From: Deinococcus budaensis
GTDB lineage: Bacteria; Deinococcota; Deinococci; Deinococcales; Deinococcaceae
DNA: 64,000 nucleotides
Direction: 5' to 3'
Assembly: GCF_014201885.1 (NCBI RefSeq)
Contig: NZ_JACHFN010000014.1
Span: forward strand, 32,047-96,046
The notes below the pieces were generated by a model. That model worked only from the letters and a program-made list of their open reading frames with translations, was not told where the DNA came from and ran no database searches. The translations under genes were made by a program, and so were the position numbers. Shown here piece by piece: positions 1 through 17,148 of this stretch (position 1 is the stretch's first letter; every line of letters begins with the position of its first letter).

Positions 1-1115
<1,115 letters not shown>

Positions 1116-1208
1116 GGGGAGTCAGCCCGCTTCCTGGCGACTGGAAGCAGGCTTCAGCTCATGCTGGGACCTTCCTGCTGGCGATGGGGGGGGGTCACTG
1201 GCGACCCC

Positions 1209-2585
1209 CTACCGCCCCTGCCCCACGTCTACCGCCGCCGCCAGCGTGCCCCCGGCGGCGGCGGTGACCACCAGGGCGTCCGGGGTGACCTGTAGGCCGC
1301 TGAGCCGCAGCGCCCCCACGGTGCCCGAGAGGGTCACGCCGGGCGCGGGCGAGAAGGGCAGCCGGGCCTGGACCTGCCCCCGCACCTGCCCGAGCCGGGA
1401 CGCGAGGTCGAAGCGGGCGGCCTCCCGCAGGTACGCCTGCGCGCGGGCGTCGGCCAGCCAGCCGATCACCCGCCCGGTCAGGCCCTCGCGCCGGGTGGTG
1501 ACGGTCACGTCGCTCAGGGTGACGGCCTGCCCCGAGGGGTTGAGCGTCGGCGTTCCGGCCACGTCGGCGGTCGCGCGCACCCGCAGGCCCAGCGGACCGG
1601 AGACGCGGACGGTCACGGCGGCGCTCAGCCGTGAGCCGCGCGGGGTGACGGTTACGCGCTCGACGCTCAGGGTGGGGGAGAGGGGCACCGGCAGCGCGAA
1701 GGTGCGCCGGGCCGCCTCGCGGGTCGCGGCCTGCGACAGCTCGGGGTAGGGCAGGCGCACCGGCACCCGCAGGTCCACCCCGGAGGCGGGCGGCGCGGCC
1801 ACCTTCAGCGCGGGCAGCGGGGTGGGCGCCTGCGCCGGGGCGCGGCCCAGCCCGGCGGCGAGGTCGAAGGTCGCCCCCACCGTCAGCTTCAGCGCCTCCG
1901 GGGTGAAGCGGAAGGGACCCACGCTGAGGCTGCGCGGCGTCACCCGGGCGTAGGCGGGGTCGGGGGTGGGCAGCGTCCAGGGCTGGCCCGCCCGCGCCCA
2001 CAGCGCCCCGGCCCGCGCCCGCAGGTCCGCTCCCTCGCGGATGGCCCGCGAGACCTCCGCCGCCACCCGGTCCAGCTGCGCCCGCACCTGCGGGTCCACC
2101 AGCGCCTGCACGCTGACCCGCACGCCCGGGGTCAGGTCCACGCCCAGCGGATCGGTCCAGGTGTAGTCCCCCGTCACCTTCGCGCCCGCCTGCCAGTCGG
2201 AGGTCACGAAGGGCTGGACGCGCAGGCTGACGGTCGCCGCCCCGCCGAAATCGCGCGCGAGGAACGATCCCAGTCCCGCCGGTTCGGCCCGAAAGCTCGC
2301 GCGGATGGGCACGCTGACGATCAAAGCGTCACCCTCCGGCGCGGGCCTGACGCTGACGTGCCCGGCGCGCGTGACGGTGCCCTGAAGCCGCACGCTCAGC
2401 AGCCCGCCCGCGAACTCGCGCGACTCGTCCACCCGCGCGAACTCGGCGGGTACCCGGGCATTGGCGGCCCCCTGCACCCCCGAGAGCGGCACCGTGACGG
2501 GCAGCGTCAGCGAGGAGAGGGCGGCGGCGGGCGCGGCGGTGGTCATCAGCGGAGTCAACAGCATCGGAATGAGAAGGCGTCGCAT
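1209..2585 (-). CDS. Secreted DUF4403-family protein
   Basis: A 458-residue protein of unknown function. An N-terminal signal peptide (about residues 1-22, ending near AAPAAA) indicates export. The rest alternates short beta-rich segments (VPVRLPYPELSQAATREA, SGPLGLRVRATADV, LSGLQVTPDALVVTAAAGG), which is typical of DUF4403 proteins; these are thought to have a lipid-binding or LEA-like fold. I see no catalytic motif. A TAGCCT hexamer lies 13 bases before the ATG. The gene is divergent from yjbQ and points toward pilT. The family assignment is from overall pattern and is moderate. Confidence 0.68.
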   Translation of the reverse strand: MRRLLIPMLLTPLMTTAAPAAALSSLTLPVTVPLSGVQGAANARVPAEFARVDESREFAGGLLSVRLQGTVTRAGHVSVRPAPEGDALIVSVPIRASFRAEPAGLGSFLARDFGGAATVSLRVQPFVTSDWQAGAKVTGDYTWTDPLGVDLTPGVRVSVQALVDPQVRAQLDRVAAEVSRAIREGADLRARAGALWARAGQPWTLPTPDPAYARVTPRSLSVGPFRFTPEALKLTVGATFDLAAGLGRAPAQAPTPLPALKVAAPPASGVDLRVPVRLPYPELSQAATREAARRTFALPVPLSPTLSVERVTVTPRGSRLSAAVTVRVSGPLGLRVRATADVAGTPTLNPSGQAVTLSDVTVTTRREGLTGRVIGWLADARAQAYLREAARFDLASRLGQVRGQVQARLPFSPAPGVTLSGTVGALRLSGLQVTPDALVVTAAAGGTLAAAVDVGQGR

Positions 2586-2693
2586 GGGTCGCCGCCCAGG
2601 CTACGCGCAGGCGATGAGGGGGAAAGCAGGGCGCGGCGCGCGGAGAAGCGCAAAGAGAACAACCGCGCGCCGCCTCCCGCGTACCCTCTCTAC

Positions 2694-3128
2694 ATGTGGA
2701 CCCAGCACGACCTGCGCCTCGCGCCCCGCCCGCGCGGCTTTCATCTCATCACCCGCGAGGTGGTCGCGGCCGTGCCCGAACTCACGCGGGTGCGCGCGGG
2801 GCTGCTGCACCTGTTTCTCCAGCACACGTCGGCCAGCCTCGCGCTGAACGAGAATGCCTCGCCCGACGTGCGGCGCGACTTCGAGCGCTATTTCAACCAC
2901 CTTGTCCCCGACGGCTGGGGGGAGTTCGAGCACACGCTGGAAGGGCCAGACGACATGGCCGCGCACATCAAGGCGAGCCTGCTGGGGCCTGCGCTGACGC
3001 TGCCGGTGCGGGACGGGCGGCTCGCGCTGGGTACCTGGCAGGGCGTGTACCTGTGCGAGCACCGCGACGACGGCGGCGCGCGGCGGCTGGTGCTGACGCT
3101 TCAGGGGGAGGATGGGAGGGCGGATTAG
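2694..3128 (+). CDS. YjbQ/UPF0047 family protein (secondary thiamine-phosphate synthase-like)
   Basis: A 144-residue single-domain protein of the YjbQ family. Some members complement thiamine-phosphate synthase mutants weakly, but the physiological role is unsettled. Family hallmarks visible: LFLQHTSASLALNENASPDVRRDFE near residues 41-65 (here FLQHTSASL), then GWGEFEHTLEGPDDMAAHIKASL (GPDDMPAHIK signature), and LGTWQGVYLCEHRD at the C-terminus. ATG 2694 was chosen over longer in-frame starts because the hexamer TACCCT ends 6 bases before it (leaderless arrangement) and because the family starts here. The stop overlaps the convergent hydrolase stop by a few bases. Confidence 0.9.
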   Translation: MWTQHDLRLAPRPRGFHLITREVVAAVPELTRVRAGLLHLFLQHTSASLALNENASPDVRRDFERYFNHLVPDGWGEFEHTLEGPDDMAAHIKASLLGPALTLPVRDGRLALGTWQGVYLCEHRDDGGARRLVLTLQGEDGRAD

Positions 3129-4588
3129 TCCGCGCGCTGGGCGGCGCAGCCCGCGTCCAGCGGCTGGCCGGGCCGCTGCCAGAAGGCCCGTAGCAGTCGG
3201 CTGGCGCATTCGCCTCCCTGCCACAGCTGTCCGTGTCCGTTCCAGCGGAAATTCACCCACTGCGACCTCGGTAGCGCCGCGCTCAGCAGGGGCGCATAGT
3301 CGGGCGGCGTGACCGGGTCGAGTTCGCCGGTCAGGATCAGCGTGGGCGTCTGCGAGCGGACCGGCTGCCGCAACGCCGCGTCCCCGGCGGGCGGCCAGGC
3401 CGCGCAGATGGCCTCCGCTATCCCCAGAGACAGCACCGCCCGGGTCCCCGAGTTGGCACCCACTCCGGGCAGCCCCCGGGTTTCCGGGCAGCCGATGGCG
3501 TAACTGGCCAGATTAATGCTGGCCGAGGTTCCCTCGCGGGACAGCAGGGTGCCCAGGTCGGCGGTGTTGCCGTTCCACAGGGCGTTCACCAGCCCGGGAA
3601 TCCAGGAGGGCGAGCCGCCCCTGTACATCAGGGTGAACAGCAGGCGCTGCACGTCGCGGCTCCGCACCTCGACCTCGTAGCTCTCCCCGCTGGCCTGGCT
3701 GAGGTAGGTCACGGCCAGCGGTTCGCGGTCCAGCCGCGTGAGCAGTTCGCTGTAACGTGCCCGGATGTCCGGGTAGGTCGCGGCGCATACCGGATCGTCG
3801 GCGCACGCCTGGAGCCGCGCCGCCACCGCCCGGTCCAGAAAGGCGTCGAGACCGGCCCAGTAGTTTCGCCCGGCGGCGACCGGACTGTCGAGCACCATGC
3901 TGCGGACCGTGCCGGGAAAGCGGCGCAGCACCTCCTGCGCCAGCCGGGTGCCGTAGGAGACGCCGTAGAGGTTGATCCGCGCGGCCCCCAGCGCCCGGCG
4001 CAGGGCGTCCACGTCCCCGGCGCTCTCGGCGCTGGTGTAGGCGGTGAGGTCGAGGCCCTGGCGGGTCAGGGCATCGCGGCAAGCCAGCACGTCCCCGGCC
4101 TCCTCGGGCGCGAAGAGGCCGCGCGCGCGTGAGGCCGCGACCTGCTGCGCCTCGCTGCGGGGGTGCGGGCAGGCCAGCGCCGGGCGCGACGCCCCGCTGC
4201 CGCGCTGGTCGAACAGCACGAGGTCGCGGTCCGCACTCAGCCCCTGAAGCTCCAGGCGGGTCATGCTCCGGGCCTCGCCCTCGATGGTGCCGCCCGGCCC
4301 CCCGTGCAGGTAGACCACCGGGTCGGGCTGGGGTGCCGGGCGGTCACTGCGGACGATCATCACGAACAGCGAAAGACTCCTGCCCCCGGGCCGGGCGTGC
4401 CGTTCGGGCACCCGCAGCCGCGCGCACTGCACCCGGCGGGCTTGCAGCGTGTCCGAGAGGGGATAGGCGCAGGGCGCGGGCGTCAGTGCCCCGGTGAGCG
4501 GGGGAGGAGGGCCGCCGCCTCCCGCCAGCGCCGAGGAGGCGAGACCGAGGGCCAGCAGCAGACTGCCTGTCAAACGGAGGAGGGTCAT
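3125..4588 (-). CDS. Secreted alpha/beta hydrolase, tripeptidyl aminopeptidase (TAP)-like
   Basis: A 487-residue exported serine hydrolase. The signal peptide covers about residues 1-22 (ASSALA). Alpha/beta-hydrolase features in order: an oxyanion-hole motif HGGPGG, the FDQRGSGAS motif, nucleophile elbow GVSYGT (Ser near 210), acid Asp in TGELDPVTP (about 422) and catalytic His in WNGHGQ (about 451). The C-terminal segment with LILTGELDPVTP is the TAP-like domain, so the likely role is cleavage of N-terminal peptides or amino acids outside the cytoplasm. Paired cysteines in the C-terminal third suggest disulfides. The start has a good Shine-Dalgarno AGGAGG directly upstream. Confidence 0.85.
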   Translation of the reverse strand: MTLLRLTGSLLLALGLASSALAGGGGPPPPLTGALTPAPCAYPLSDTLQARRVQCARLRVPERHARPGGRSLSLFVMIVRSDRPAPQPDPVVYLHGGPGGTIEGEARSMTRLELQGLSADRDLVLFDQRGSGASRPALACPHPRSEAQQVAASRARGLFAPEEAGDVLACRDALTRQGLDLTAYTSAESAGDVDALRRALGAARINLYGVSYGTRLAQEVLRRFPGTVRSMVLDSPVAAGRNYWAGLDAFLDRAVAARLQACADDPVCAATYPDIRARYSELLTRLDREPLAVTYLSQASGESYEVEVRSRDVQRLLFTLMYRGGSPSWIPGLVNALWNGNTADLGTLLSREGTSASINLASYAIGCPETRGLPGVGANSGTRAVLSLGIAEAICAAWPPAGDAALRQPVRSQTPTLILTGELDPVTPPDYAPLLSAALPRSQWVNFRWNGHGQLWQGGECASRLLRAFWQRPGQPLDAGCAAQRAD

Positions 4589-4640
4589 CCTCCTGATTCT
4601 GGCGTCCCCGGGACTCCGGCACGCGCGAAGTTGCCGTGCC

Positions 4641-7001
<2,361 letters not shown>

Positions 7002-7022
7002 CCTGCCTCCTTTTGTGTGCGG

Positions 7023-7916
7023 TCAGGATAGGGGAGACGGGGCGGGGGCGGGGGCTGGACGCGCTTCGCCCCCAGGCCCCTGCGCCAGCGCCGCGCCCGC
7101 CAGGATCAGCGCCCCGCCCAGCAGCATGGCGGGCCGCAGGGGTTCCCCCAGCACGAGAAAGGCCAGCGCCACCGTGAACAGCGGCTCCAGCGTTCCCAGC
7201 AGGCTGGCCCGCGCCGCGCCCAGCCGGGAGACCGCCCCGTACAGGGCGGGCACGGCGATCAGGGTGGGCAGCGCGGCCATGCCCAGGATCACGCCCCACT
7301 GCGCGGCGCCCTCCGGCATGCCCAGCTCGCCCCGCGCCGCCGCCAGCGCCCCGAAGGCGGCGGCCCCCACCAGCGCGAGGTGCCCGGTCGCGGCGAGCGG
7401 GGGGACGCCCCGCAGCCAGCGCTCGGAGGCCAGCAGGTAGGCCGCGTAGAGCGCCCCCGCCCCGGCTCCCAGCGCCAGCCCGAGGGGATCGCGGTCGCCG
7501 GCCCCCGGCACCCCCACCACCAGGCCCAGGCCCAGCGCCGCCAGCGCCACCGCCCCCAGCCGCGCCGCGCCCGGCCGCTGCCCCGCCAGCCACCCGAACA
7601 GGATCACGAAGGCGGGCGCGAGGTAGAGCAGCAGCCCGGTCGCCCCCGCCGTGACGCGCCCCAGCGCCCCGAAATAGCAGAACGTCGCCAGCACGTAGAC
7701 CACCCCGGCCCCCAGCAGCGGCCCCCGCTGGGGCCAGCTCAGTCCCCGGCCCACCAGCGGCAGCAGCGCGGCGGCCACCAGCCCGAAGCGCCACGCGAGC
7801 ACCTGATACGTGCCCAGTCCCACCTCCCCCGCCAGCTTGCCCCAGATGCCCAGCGTGGCGAAACTCAGCGCGGCGACGAGGGCCAGGAGCAAACCGGTGC
7901 GGACGGGGGTGGGCAT
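7023..7916 (-). CDS. EamA/DMT-family transporter
   Basis: A 297-residue membrane protein with ten hydrophobic segments in two repeats of five, the drug/metabolite transporter (RhaT/EamA) pattern. Family-typical stretches are the N-terminal LLLALVAALSFATLGIWGKLAG and the second-repeat SRLGAARASLLGTLEPLFTVALAFLVLGE. It probably exports a small metabolite; the substrate is unknown. I start at the ATG at 7916 (MPTPVRTG) because the hexamer TACGCT ends 8 bases before it, instead of using the longer frame. The 3' end is 22 bases from the upstream end of the acylase gene, so the two may be cotranscribed. Confidence 0.88.
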   Translation of the reverse strand: MPTPVRTGLLLALVAALSFATLGIWGKLAGEVGLGTYQVLAWRFGLVAAALLPLVGRGLSWPQRGPLLGAGVVYVLATFCYFGALGRVTAGATGLLLYLAPAFVILFGWLAGQRPGAARLGAVALAALGLGLVVGVPGAGDRDPLGLALGAGAGALYAAYLLASERWLRGVPPLAATGHLALVGAAAFGALAAARGELGMPEGAAQWGVILGMAALPTLIAVPALYGAVSRLGAARASLLGTLEPLFTVALAFLVLGEPLRPAMLLGGALILAGAALAQGPGGEARPAPAPAPSPLS

Positions 7917-8014
7917 GGAGGGCAGCGTAACGCGCCCCACACCCCCCCCGCAGCGGGGTTGTCTGCGACCCGCCCCACCCCGCCGCCCGCCCCGCTTGCG
8001 CTAGCGTCGGGGGT

Positions 8015-10531
<2,517 letters not shown>

Positions 10532-10617
10532 GGGGAGGGGTGACCCTGCTCTCCTTCTCCCGGATTCCTTCAGTTTCTCCCGGCCCGCCCCGGCGGCTGG
10601 GCTAGACTGCCGCGCAT

Positions 10618-11352
<735 letters not shown>

Positions 11353-11377
11353 GGAGGGGGGTGTGGGAAAAGCAGGA

Positions 11378-11394
11378 CCCCGCACGCGGCGGGG
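11378..11394. terminator. Hairpin between convergent genes
   Basis: CCCCGC and GCGGGG arms flank a five-base loop. Read on the minus strand the stem is followed, after a few bases, by TTTT, so it could end the membrane-protein transcript coming from the right. It may also act on the phosphoesterase transcript from the left, although there is no T-run on that side. Confidence 0.45.
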
Positions 11395-11433
11395 CTGGCT
11401 TCTCCACAAGTTCTCCACGCGGCGCGCCGCCCA

Positions 11434-12237
11434 CTACGCGCCGATCTCCCCGCGTTCGCGCATCTTCTCGGCCAGCTTGGAGGGTTCCAGCAGGCTGGCT
11501 TCTGCGCCGTAGCGGCGTTTCACCGCGCGCTGAACCAGGTAGATCGCCAGGGCCACGCCCAGCAGGCTGATCACCAGGCCCGGCACGCGCATGATGGCGT
11601 TCACCTCGGCCACCTGGGCGTTGAAGGCGTCGCTGCCGAACTTCGCGGTCACCCGGGCGTAGTTCACGGCGCTGTTCACCACGCCGCCGATCAGGTCCAC
11701 CACCGCGAAGGTGACGGTGCCCGCGACCAGCCCCCGGTGGACGGCAGGGTCGCGCATGGCCTGCTGGGTGGCCGCGCGGTCCTGCGCCTTTTCCCCGATG
11801 CTGGCCGCGTCCAGAAAGACCCGGAACAGCGGCACCCGCGTGCCCGCGCTGATCAGGAAAAAGAGGCCCACCAGATACGACCGCGCGCTGTCTTTGACCG
11901 CGTACCAGAAGCCGTCCACGTACCAGAAGGCCAGCGCCCCCGAGAAGATCGCCCCTGCCCCGCCGATGAGGGCCACCGGGCTGACGTTGCGGTTCACGAA
12001 AAGGTCGGTCAGCACGTAGGCGACCGGAATCAGGGCCGCCAGCAGGTAGGCCCGGATATTTCCAGTGGTGCCGCCGCCGAACACGTTCTCCGAGAAGCTG
12101 AAGCCGCTGGTCAGGAGGTTGGGACTCAGGATCAGGATCGGGATCACCAGGGTGAACACCAGATCCCAGACGGTCTTGGGCACGCCCCCCTGGGAGCGGG
12201 CGGGTGCGGCGGGACGCGGCGTTTGCGGGGCGGTCAT
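11434..12237 (-). CDS. VC0807-like multi-pass membrane protein
   Basis: A 267-residue integral membrane protein with about six hydrophobic segments (VWDLVFTLVIPILILSPNLL, YLLAALIPVAYVLTDLF, NVSPVALIGGAGAIFSGALAFWY, SYLVGLFFLISAG, HRGLVAGTVTFAVVDLIGG, PGLVISLLGVALAIYLV). It resembles the group annotated as VC0807 family, whose function is unknown. A charged cytoplasmic tail ends the protein. The ATG at 12237 is preferred over 12246 because a GACAAT hexamer ends 8 bases before it. Confidence 0.65.
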   Translation of the reverse strand: MTAPQTPRPAAPARSQGGVPKTVWDLVFTLVIPILILSPNLLTSGFSFSENVFGGGTTGNIRAYLLAALIPVAYVLTDLFVNRNVSPVALIGGAGAIFSGALAFWYVDGFWYAVKDSARSYLVGLFFLISAGTRVPLFRVFLDAASIGEKAQDRAATQQAMRDPAVHRGLVAGTVTFAVVDLIGGVVNSAVNYARVTAKFGSDAFNAQVAEVNAIMRVPGLVISLLGVALAIYLVQRAVKRRYGAEASLLEPSKLAEKMRERGEIGA

Positions 12238-12321
12238 GGGGGGCATTGTCTCACCCGGCGGTGAGGAGGAGGCGGGGCGCAGACGCAGGGGACTTGCCCG
12301 CTTCCCGCGCCCTGCCTTCCC

Positions 12322-13740
12322 TCAGTGGTCGTGCGAGTGCCCCCCCGCCCCCCCGCGCTTGCCGCTGACCTCCTCGCGCATCTCGGCCACGAAGTAGGTG
12401 CAGGCTTCCGGGCAGGGAATGGCGCCGGGGACGCCCGCAAAGAAGGTGCAGCCCAGCTTTTCTCCCGCCCACAGCCGGGTCTTGAGGCAGCGGCTGCACA
12501 CGTCCCTGGCGACCTCCTCGACCTGCTCGGGGGTGGCGCGGGTCACGCGGGCATAGATGCCGGTCTGGCGCCGGGCGGTGGTGGGCCAGGGGGTCGCGCG
12601 CAGGCTGTGGGTGTGGTGCGCGTACCCCTCCTCGACCACGGCGGGGTAGAGGTTGTGCATGGCGCGCGGCAGGTCCTCTTCCGACACGACCGCCCGCCAG
12701 CCGCGCGGCAGGGTGCGGAAGGTGTGGACCGGGCGGTGGTGCCCGCCCTCGTCGAAGCGCGCGAGGTCGCGCAGGCCCTCGGGGGTCACCACGGTGGTGA
12801 GGTCGGGCGCGGGGCGGCCCTCGTCGAGCGCGTGGCGCAGCTCGAACATCCCGGCCTGCGGAAAGACCAGCGCCTCGCCCACCCGGGTGCCCCGGCGGGC
12901 CAGCTCCAGAAAGGCGGCCCAGGCCTGGGCGTGCCCGCGGTCCTCGTCGCCGCCGTGGGGAGAAGCCCCGCGCGCCTCCTCGGCGAGGTGCAGCACCACG
13001 TCCGCGACCGCCGCGTGGGTGCCCACCGGCTTGGCGTAGTACACCGTCTGCGGGCCGCCCGGATTCCCGGGAAACTCGGTCACGTCGCCCGTCAGGCCCA
13101 TGTCCTCGGGAATCGTCTCCAGGGTGTGCCAGCCTTCCGAGGCGAAAAAGGGCACGACGACCACGCGCGGGGCCGTCACGACCTGCGGCCAGGTGCCCAC
13201 CTTGGGGTCCTCGTCCAGAAAGAGGGCCTCGACCTGGGCAAACTGGCCCGAGGCGCGCAGGCGCTCGGCGTTCTGGTAGATCACCCGGTTGGAGTTCTCG
13301 TTGCGGGTGGTGCCGTGGCCCAGCACGATCAAGGCGGTGTCGGCGGGGTTCAGGTCCGGCAGGGCTTCGCGGGCGCGCGCCAGGATCACGTCGCTCATGC
13401 CCGGATGCACCCCGTAGGGCAGGGTGTAGCGCACCGTCTTGCCGCCCAGCACGCGGGCGACGCCCTCCGGCGCCACCGGCCCCTGGTGGCCCAGCCCCAG
13501 CTCACGCGGAATCACCGTCTCGGTGAAGTAGCCTTCCGAGATGAACATCGGAATCACCGTCACGTCGGTGCTGCGGGTGGTTTTCAGCACCTGGCGCAGC
13601 GAGGGTTCTTCCTTCCAGTAGCCCTCCACCACCTCGTCGTACAGGCCGCGCCCACGAATCAGTTCCGCGTAACGGTAGACCGCGCCCGCCGACTCGCCGT
13701 TGAGGTGGGAGCCGTGACCGATGAGCACCAGAGAACGCAT
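12322..13740 (-). CDS. CbiX/sirohydrochlorin chelatase-like multidomain protein (DR2241-like)
   Basis: A 472-residue protein with two chelatase-type halves: [17 protein letters not shown] at the N-terminus and [16 protein letters not shown] near residue 140, each with the metal-inserting His of the HGS/HGT motif. The C-terminal part carries a cysteine set [10 protein letters not shown]...C...C..AC suited to an Fe-S cluster, then a His-rich end GGHSHDH. The published DR2241 structure of D. radiodurans has chelatase-like domains plus two extra domains, and this protein has the same plan. It probably inserts metal into a tetrapyrrole (sirohaem or cobalamin route). A TAGAGT hexamer lies 10 bases before the ATG. 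Confidence 0.85.
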   Translation of the reverse strand: MRSLVLIGHGSHLNGESAGAVYRYAELIRGRGLYDEVVEGYWKEEPSLRQVLKTTRSTDVTVIPMFISEGYFTETVIPRELGLGHQGPVAPEGVARVLGGKTVRYTLPYGVHPGMSDVILARAREALPDLNPADTALIVLGHGTTRNENSNRVIYQNAERLRASGQFAQVEALFLDEDPKVGTWPQVVTAPRVVVVPFFASEGWHTLETIPEDMGLTGDVTEFPGNPGGPQTVYYAKPVGTHAAVADVVLHLAEEARGASPHGGDEDRGHAQAWAAFLELARRGTRVGEALVFPQAGMFELRHALDEGRPAPDLTTVVTPEGLRDLARFDEGGHHRPVHTFRTLPRGWRAVVSEEDLPRAMHNLYPAVVEEGYAHHTHSLRATPWPTTARRQTGIYARVTRATPEQVEEVARDVCSRCLKTRLWAGEKLGCTFFAGVPGAIPCPEACTYFVAEMREEVSGKRGGAGGHSHDH

Positions 13741-13917
13741 ATGGCGCGCACTCTAGCAGCGCGCCTGGCGCGCGAATGTCCCTCCGGCTCAACTTCGGAG
13801 TGGTCCCCCGGCGGCCCCGGGCCATGAACCCCCCTACAGTGTGCCCTCACGCACGCTGCGGGCCAGCTGTCTAGGGTGGGGGAGCATTCGGCAGTTCCTT
13901 TTCCCAGGAGGTAAGAC

Positions 13918-14343
13918 ATGTTTTTCCAGCAACGTGACCGCCACGAGCAGATGGCCCGCCTCGACCCCCGCGACACCAACATGGACGGCACCGTCAGCCC
14001 GCAGGAGGCCGCCGCCTACATCCAGGACTACCTGCAAAACGCCTCGCCCGAGGAGCGCCAGCAGATCATGCGCGAGTACTTCTCGCAGATGTCCCCGCAG
14101 GAGCGCCAGCAGATGGGCGAGGCGATTGTCCGCAGCCCCGCCAACCCGGTCCAGAACGTCCGCTACGACGACGACAACGACCTGCTGGACGCCTATACCC
14201 GCACCGCGCAGGCGCCCATGCAAGACGGCCGCAGCCCGCTGGAAGCCGCCTTCTCGCAGGGCGGCGCCCTGAGCAACCCGATGGTCAAGGCGGGCCTGGT
14301 GGGCCTGGCCGCGATGATCGGCTCCAAGATGCTGCGCCGCTGA
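13918..14343 (+). CDS. Small EF-hand-like protein with C-terminal hydrophobic segment
   Basis: A 141-residue protein I do not recognise as a named family. Residues 15-35 contain a canonical EF-hand loop, DTNMDGTVSPQE, with D, N, D, G, V and E at loop positions 1, 3, 5, 6, 8 and 12. It is followed by two related glutamine-rich helices (SPEERQQIMREYFSQ, SPQERQQMGEAIV) that look like a short internal repeat. The C-terminus VKAGLVGLAAMIGSKML is hydrophobic enough to associate with a membrane. Calcium binding is inferred from the loop only. The Shine-Dalgarno AGGAGG is well spaced before the ATG. A hairpin terminator follows. Confidence 0.75.
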   Translation: MFFQQRDRHEQMARLDPRDTNMDGTVSPQEAAAYIQDYLQNASPEERQQIMREYFSQMSPQERQQMGEAIVRSPANPVQNVRYDDDNDLLDAYTRTAQAPMQDGRSPLEAAFSQGGALSNPMVKAGLVGLAAMIGSKMLRR

Positions 14344-14360
14344 GGCCCCTCTGCGACCCT

Positions 14361-14388
14361 GCGCCCCCGGCTTCGCGGCCTGGGGCGC
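14361..14388 (+). terminator. Intrinsic terminator-like hairpin
   Basis: GCGCCCC and GGGGCGC arms (seven base pairs, with further GG/CC pairing inside) lie 17 bases after the EF-hand protein stop and are followed by GTTGTT, a weak T-rich tail. Confidence 0.55.
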
Positions 14389-14500
14389 GTTGTTCGTGGG
14401 GCGGCTCCGGGCGCGGGGAGGGGCAGGGGGAGGGTGGGGCGGGGGCGCCGCCCCTAAGCGCTGGGTGAAGGCCGGGCAGGCGTCCGGCGTCCCTCCGGTC

Positions 14501-15604
<1,104 letters not shown>

Positions 15605-15728
15605 CCGGGCCGAGCTGCGGGCGGTGCCCGGCTGGAAATTGTGCCCGCCAGTACGGGTTTTTGGTAACCGGGTCGGGGTTTATAGCCCACCATTCTCCCA
15701 TCTGCCCGGAGCAGAATGGGGGGTACCC

Positions 15729-17132
15729 ATGAACGTGACCCCGCGCCGGACCCCGGCCTCTGGCCTGTCGGTGTTTCTCGTTGCCGCCTCTTTGCTGGGG
15801 TCGGGCCTGCTGGGGTCCGGAACGCTGGCCCAGTCGGTGTCCTCGCCGTTTCAAGCGCCGCTCGCCCCGCCCTCAGCCGCCCCGGCTTCGCCCGCCCAGC
15901 AGGCCTTCGATCAGGTCAACCGCCTGCTGCAAGGCGAGTACGGCGGCCTGTCCACCGTGGACCGCGCGGCGCTGGCCCGCGAGTACCAGGCGCGGCTCGA
16001 CGCGGTCTGCGCGCCTGCGCCCACAACCTGTCCGGAAGCCCGCGCGTACCCGGTGATCGAGGCCGAGTTGACGGCGCTGGGCGACGAGCACAGCTTCTTT
16101 CAGACGCCCGAGGACTTCGCGGAGTTCGTGGCGAGCGCCACCGGCGGCAACCGGCGGCAGTTCGGCGTGAAGCTCGCCCCGCTCGACGGCCAGAACCGGG
16201 TGGTGCTGGAGGTCGTGCCCCAGAGCGCCGCCGAGGAGGCGGGCCTGACGCGCGGCGACGTGCTGCTGACCCTCGACGGTCAGCCCTACACCTACGAGGC
16301 CCTGCGCGCGGCGCGGCTGGCGGGCCGGGCGATCACCCTGGGCGTGCAGCGCGCCGGACAGCCCGCCGCGCCGCCGCTGACGGTCACCCTCACCTCGCGC
16401 GACAGCAGCACCCGTGACCTGCCGCGCCTGAGTTTCACCGGGGCGCCCGCGCCGGGAGCAGCGGTGGCCGCCCCGGCCCCGGCAGGCAACGTGGCCGTGC
16501 TGCGCATCCCGACCTTCCTGTCGGGCGGCGGCATCGCCCAGCGGGTCCACGAGCTGGTGGCCGAAGCCCGGCTGCGCGGCGCCCAGGGCCTCATCGTGGA
16601 CCTGCGCGGCAACACGGGCGGCAGCCTGGCCGAGTGCGACAGCTCGGTCAGCGCCTTTGTTCCCAGCTTCACGCGGGTGGCGCGCAGCGCGGAGGGCAAC
16701 TCGCGCACGCTGGTGAGCCGCGGCTCGCGCCTGGAAGACGGCCGCAGCGTGGGCAGCGTCCGCAATCCGCAGCTGTGGACCGGGCCGCTGGCCGTGCTGG
16801 TGGACAAGGGCAGCGCCTCGTGCAGCGAGTTTTTTGCCTACGAGGTGCAGTACGCGCGGCGCGGCCCGGTGATTGGAGAGAGCACGGCGGGCGTGGGCAA
16901 CACCGCCACCCGCATCTTTCCGGTGGGGGACGCCGCCCTGCAACTCACCATCCTGAACTACATCAAGCCCGACGGCCAGCCTTACCCCGAGCGCGTCCAG
17001 CCTGACCAGCAGCGCGACCAGACCGAAGAAGACCTGCGCTCGCTCACGCGCGGCCAGGACACCCTGCTGGCTCTGGGCGTGCAGGCCCTGGTCACCGCCC
17101 CCACGATCACCCAGGACCGCGCCCGGCCCTGA
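15729..17132 (+). CDS. Secreted S41-family (C-terminal-processing-like) protease with altered catalytic dyad
   Basis: A 467-residue exported protein: signal peptide about 1-33 (GSGTLAQS), an N-terminal helical region, a PDZ domain (about 140-215; VLEVVPQSAAEEAGLTRGDVLLTLDG) and a TSPc domain (LIVDLRGNTGG...). The nucleophile is present in GSASCSEFF. In carboxy-terminal proteases the general-base Lys is 25 residues after that Ser in a GKG motif; here the position holds Val in AGVGN. A His is present in LGDEHSFF, so a Ser-His arrangement like tricorn-type members is possible, as is loss of activity. A long hairpin terminates the gene. Confidence 0.85.
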   Translation: MNVTPRRTPASGLSVFLVAASLLGSGLLGSGTLAQSVSSPFQAPLAPPSAAPASPAQQAFDQVNRLLQGEYGGLSTVDRAALAREYQARLDAVCAPAPTTCPEARAYPVIEAELTALGDEHSFFQTPEDFAEFVASATGGNRRQFGVKLAPLDGQNRVVLEVVPQSAAEEAGLTRGDVLLTLDGQPYTYEALRAARLAGRAITLGVQRAGQPAAPPLTVTLTSRDSSTRDLPRLSFTGAPAPGAAVAAPAPAGNVAVLRIPTFLSGGGIAQRVHELVAEARLRGAQGLIVDLRGNTGGSLAECDSSVSAFVPSFTRVARSAEGNSRTLVSRGSRLEDGRSVGSVRNPQLWTGPLAVLVDKGSASCSEFFAYEVQYARRGPVIGESTAGVGNTATRIFPVGDAALQLTILNYIKPDGQPYPERVQPDQQRDQTEEDLRSLTRGQDTLLALGVQALVTAPTITQDRARP

Positions 17133-17148
17133 GCGCAGGTGGGAATTA

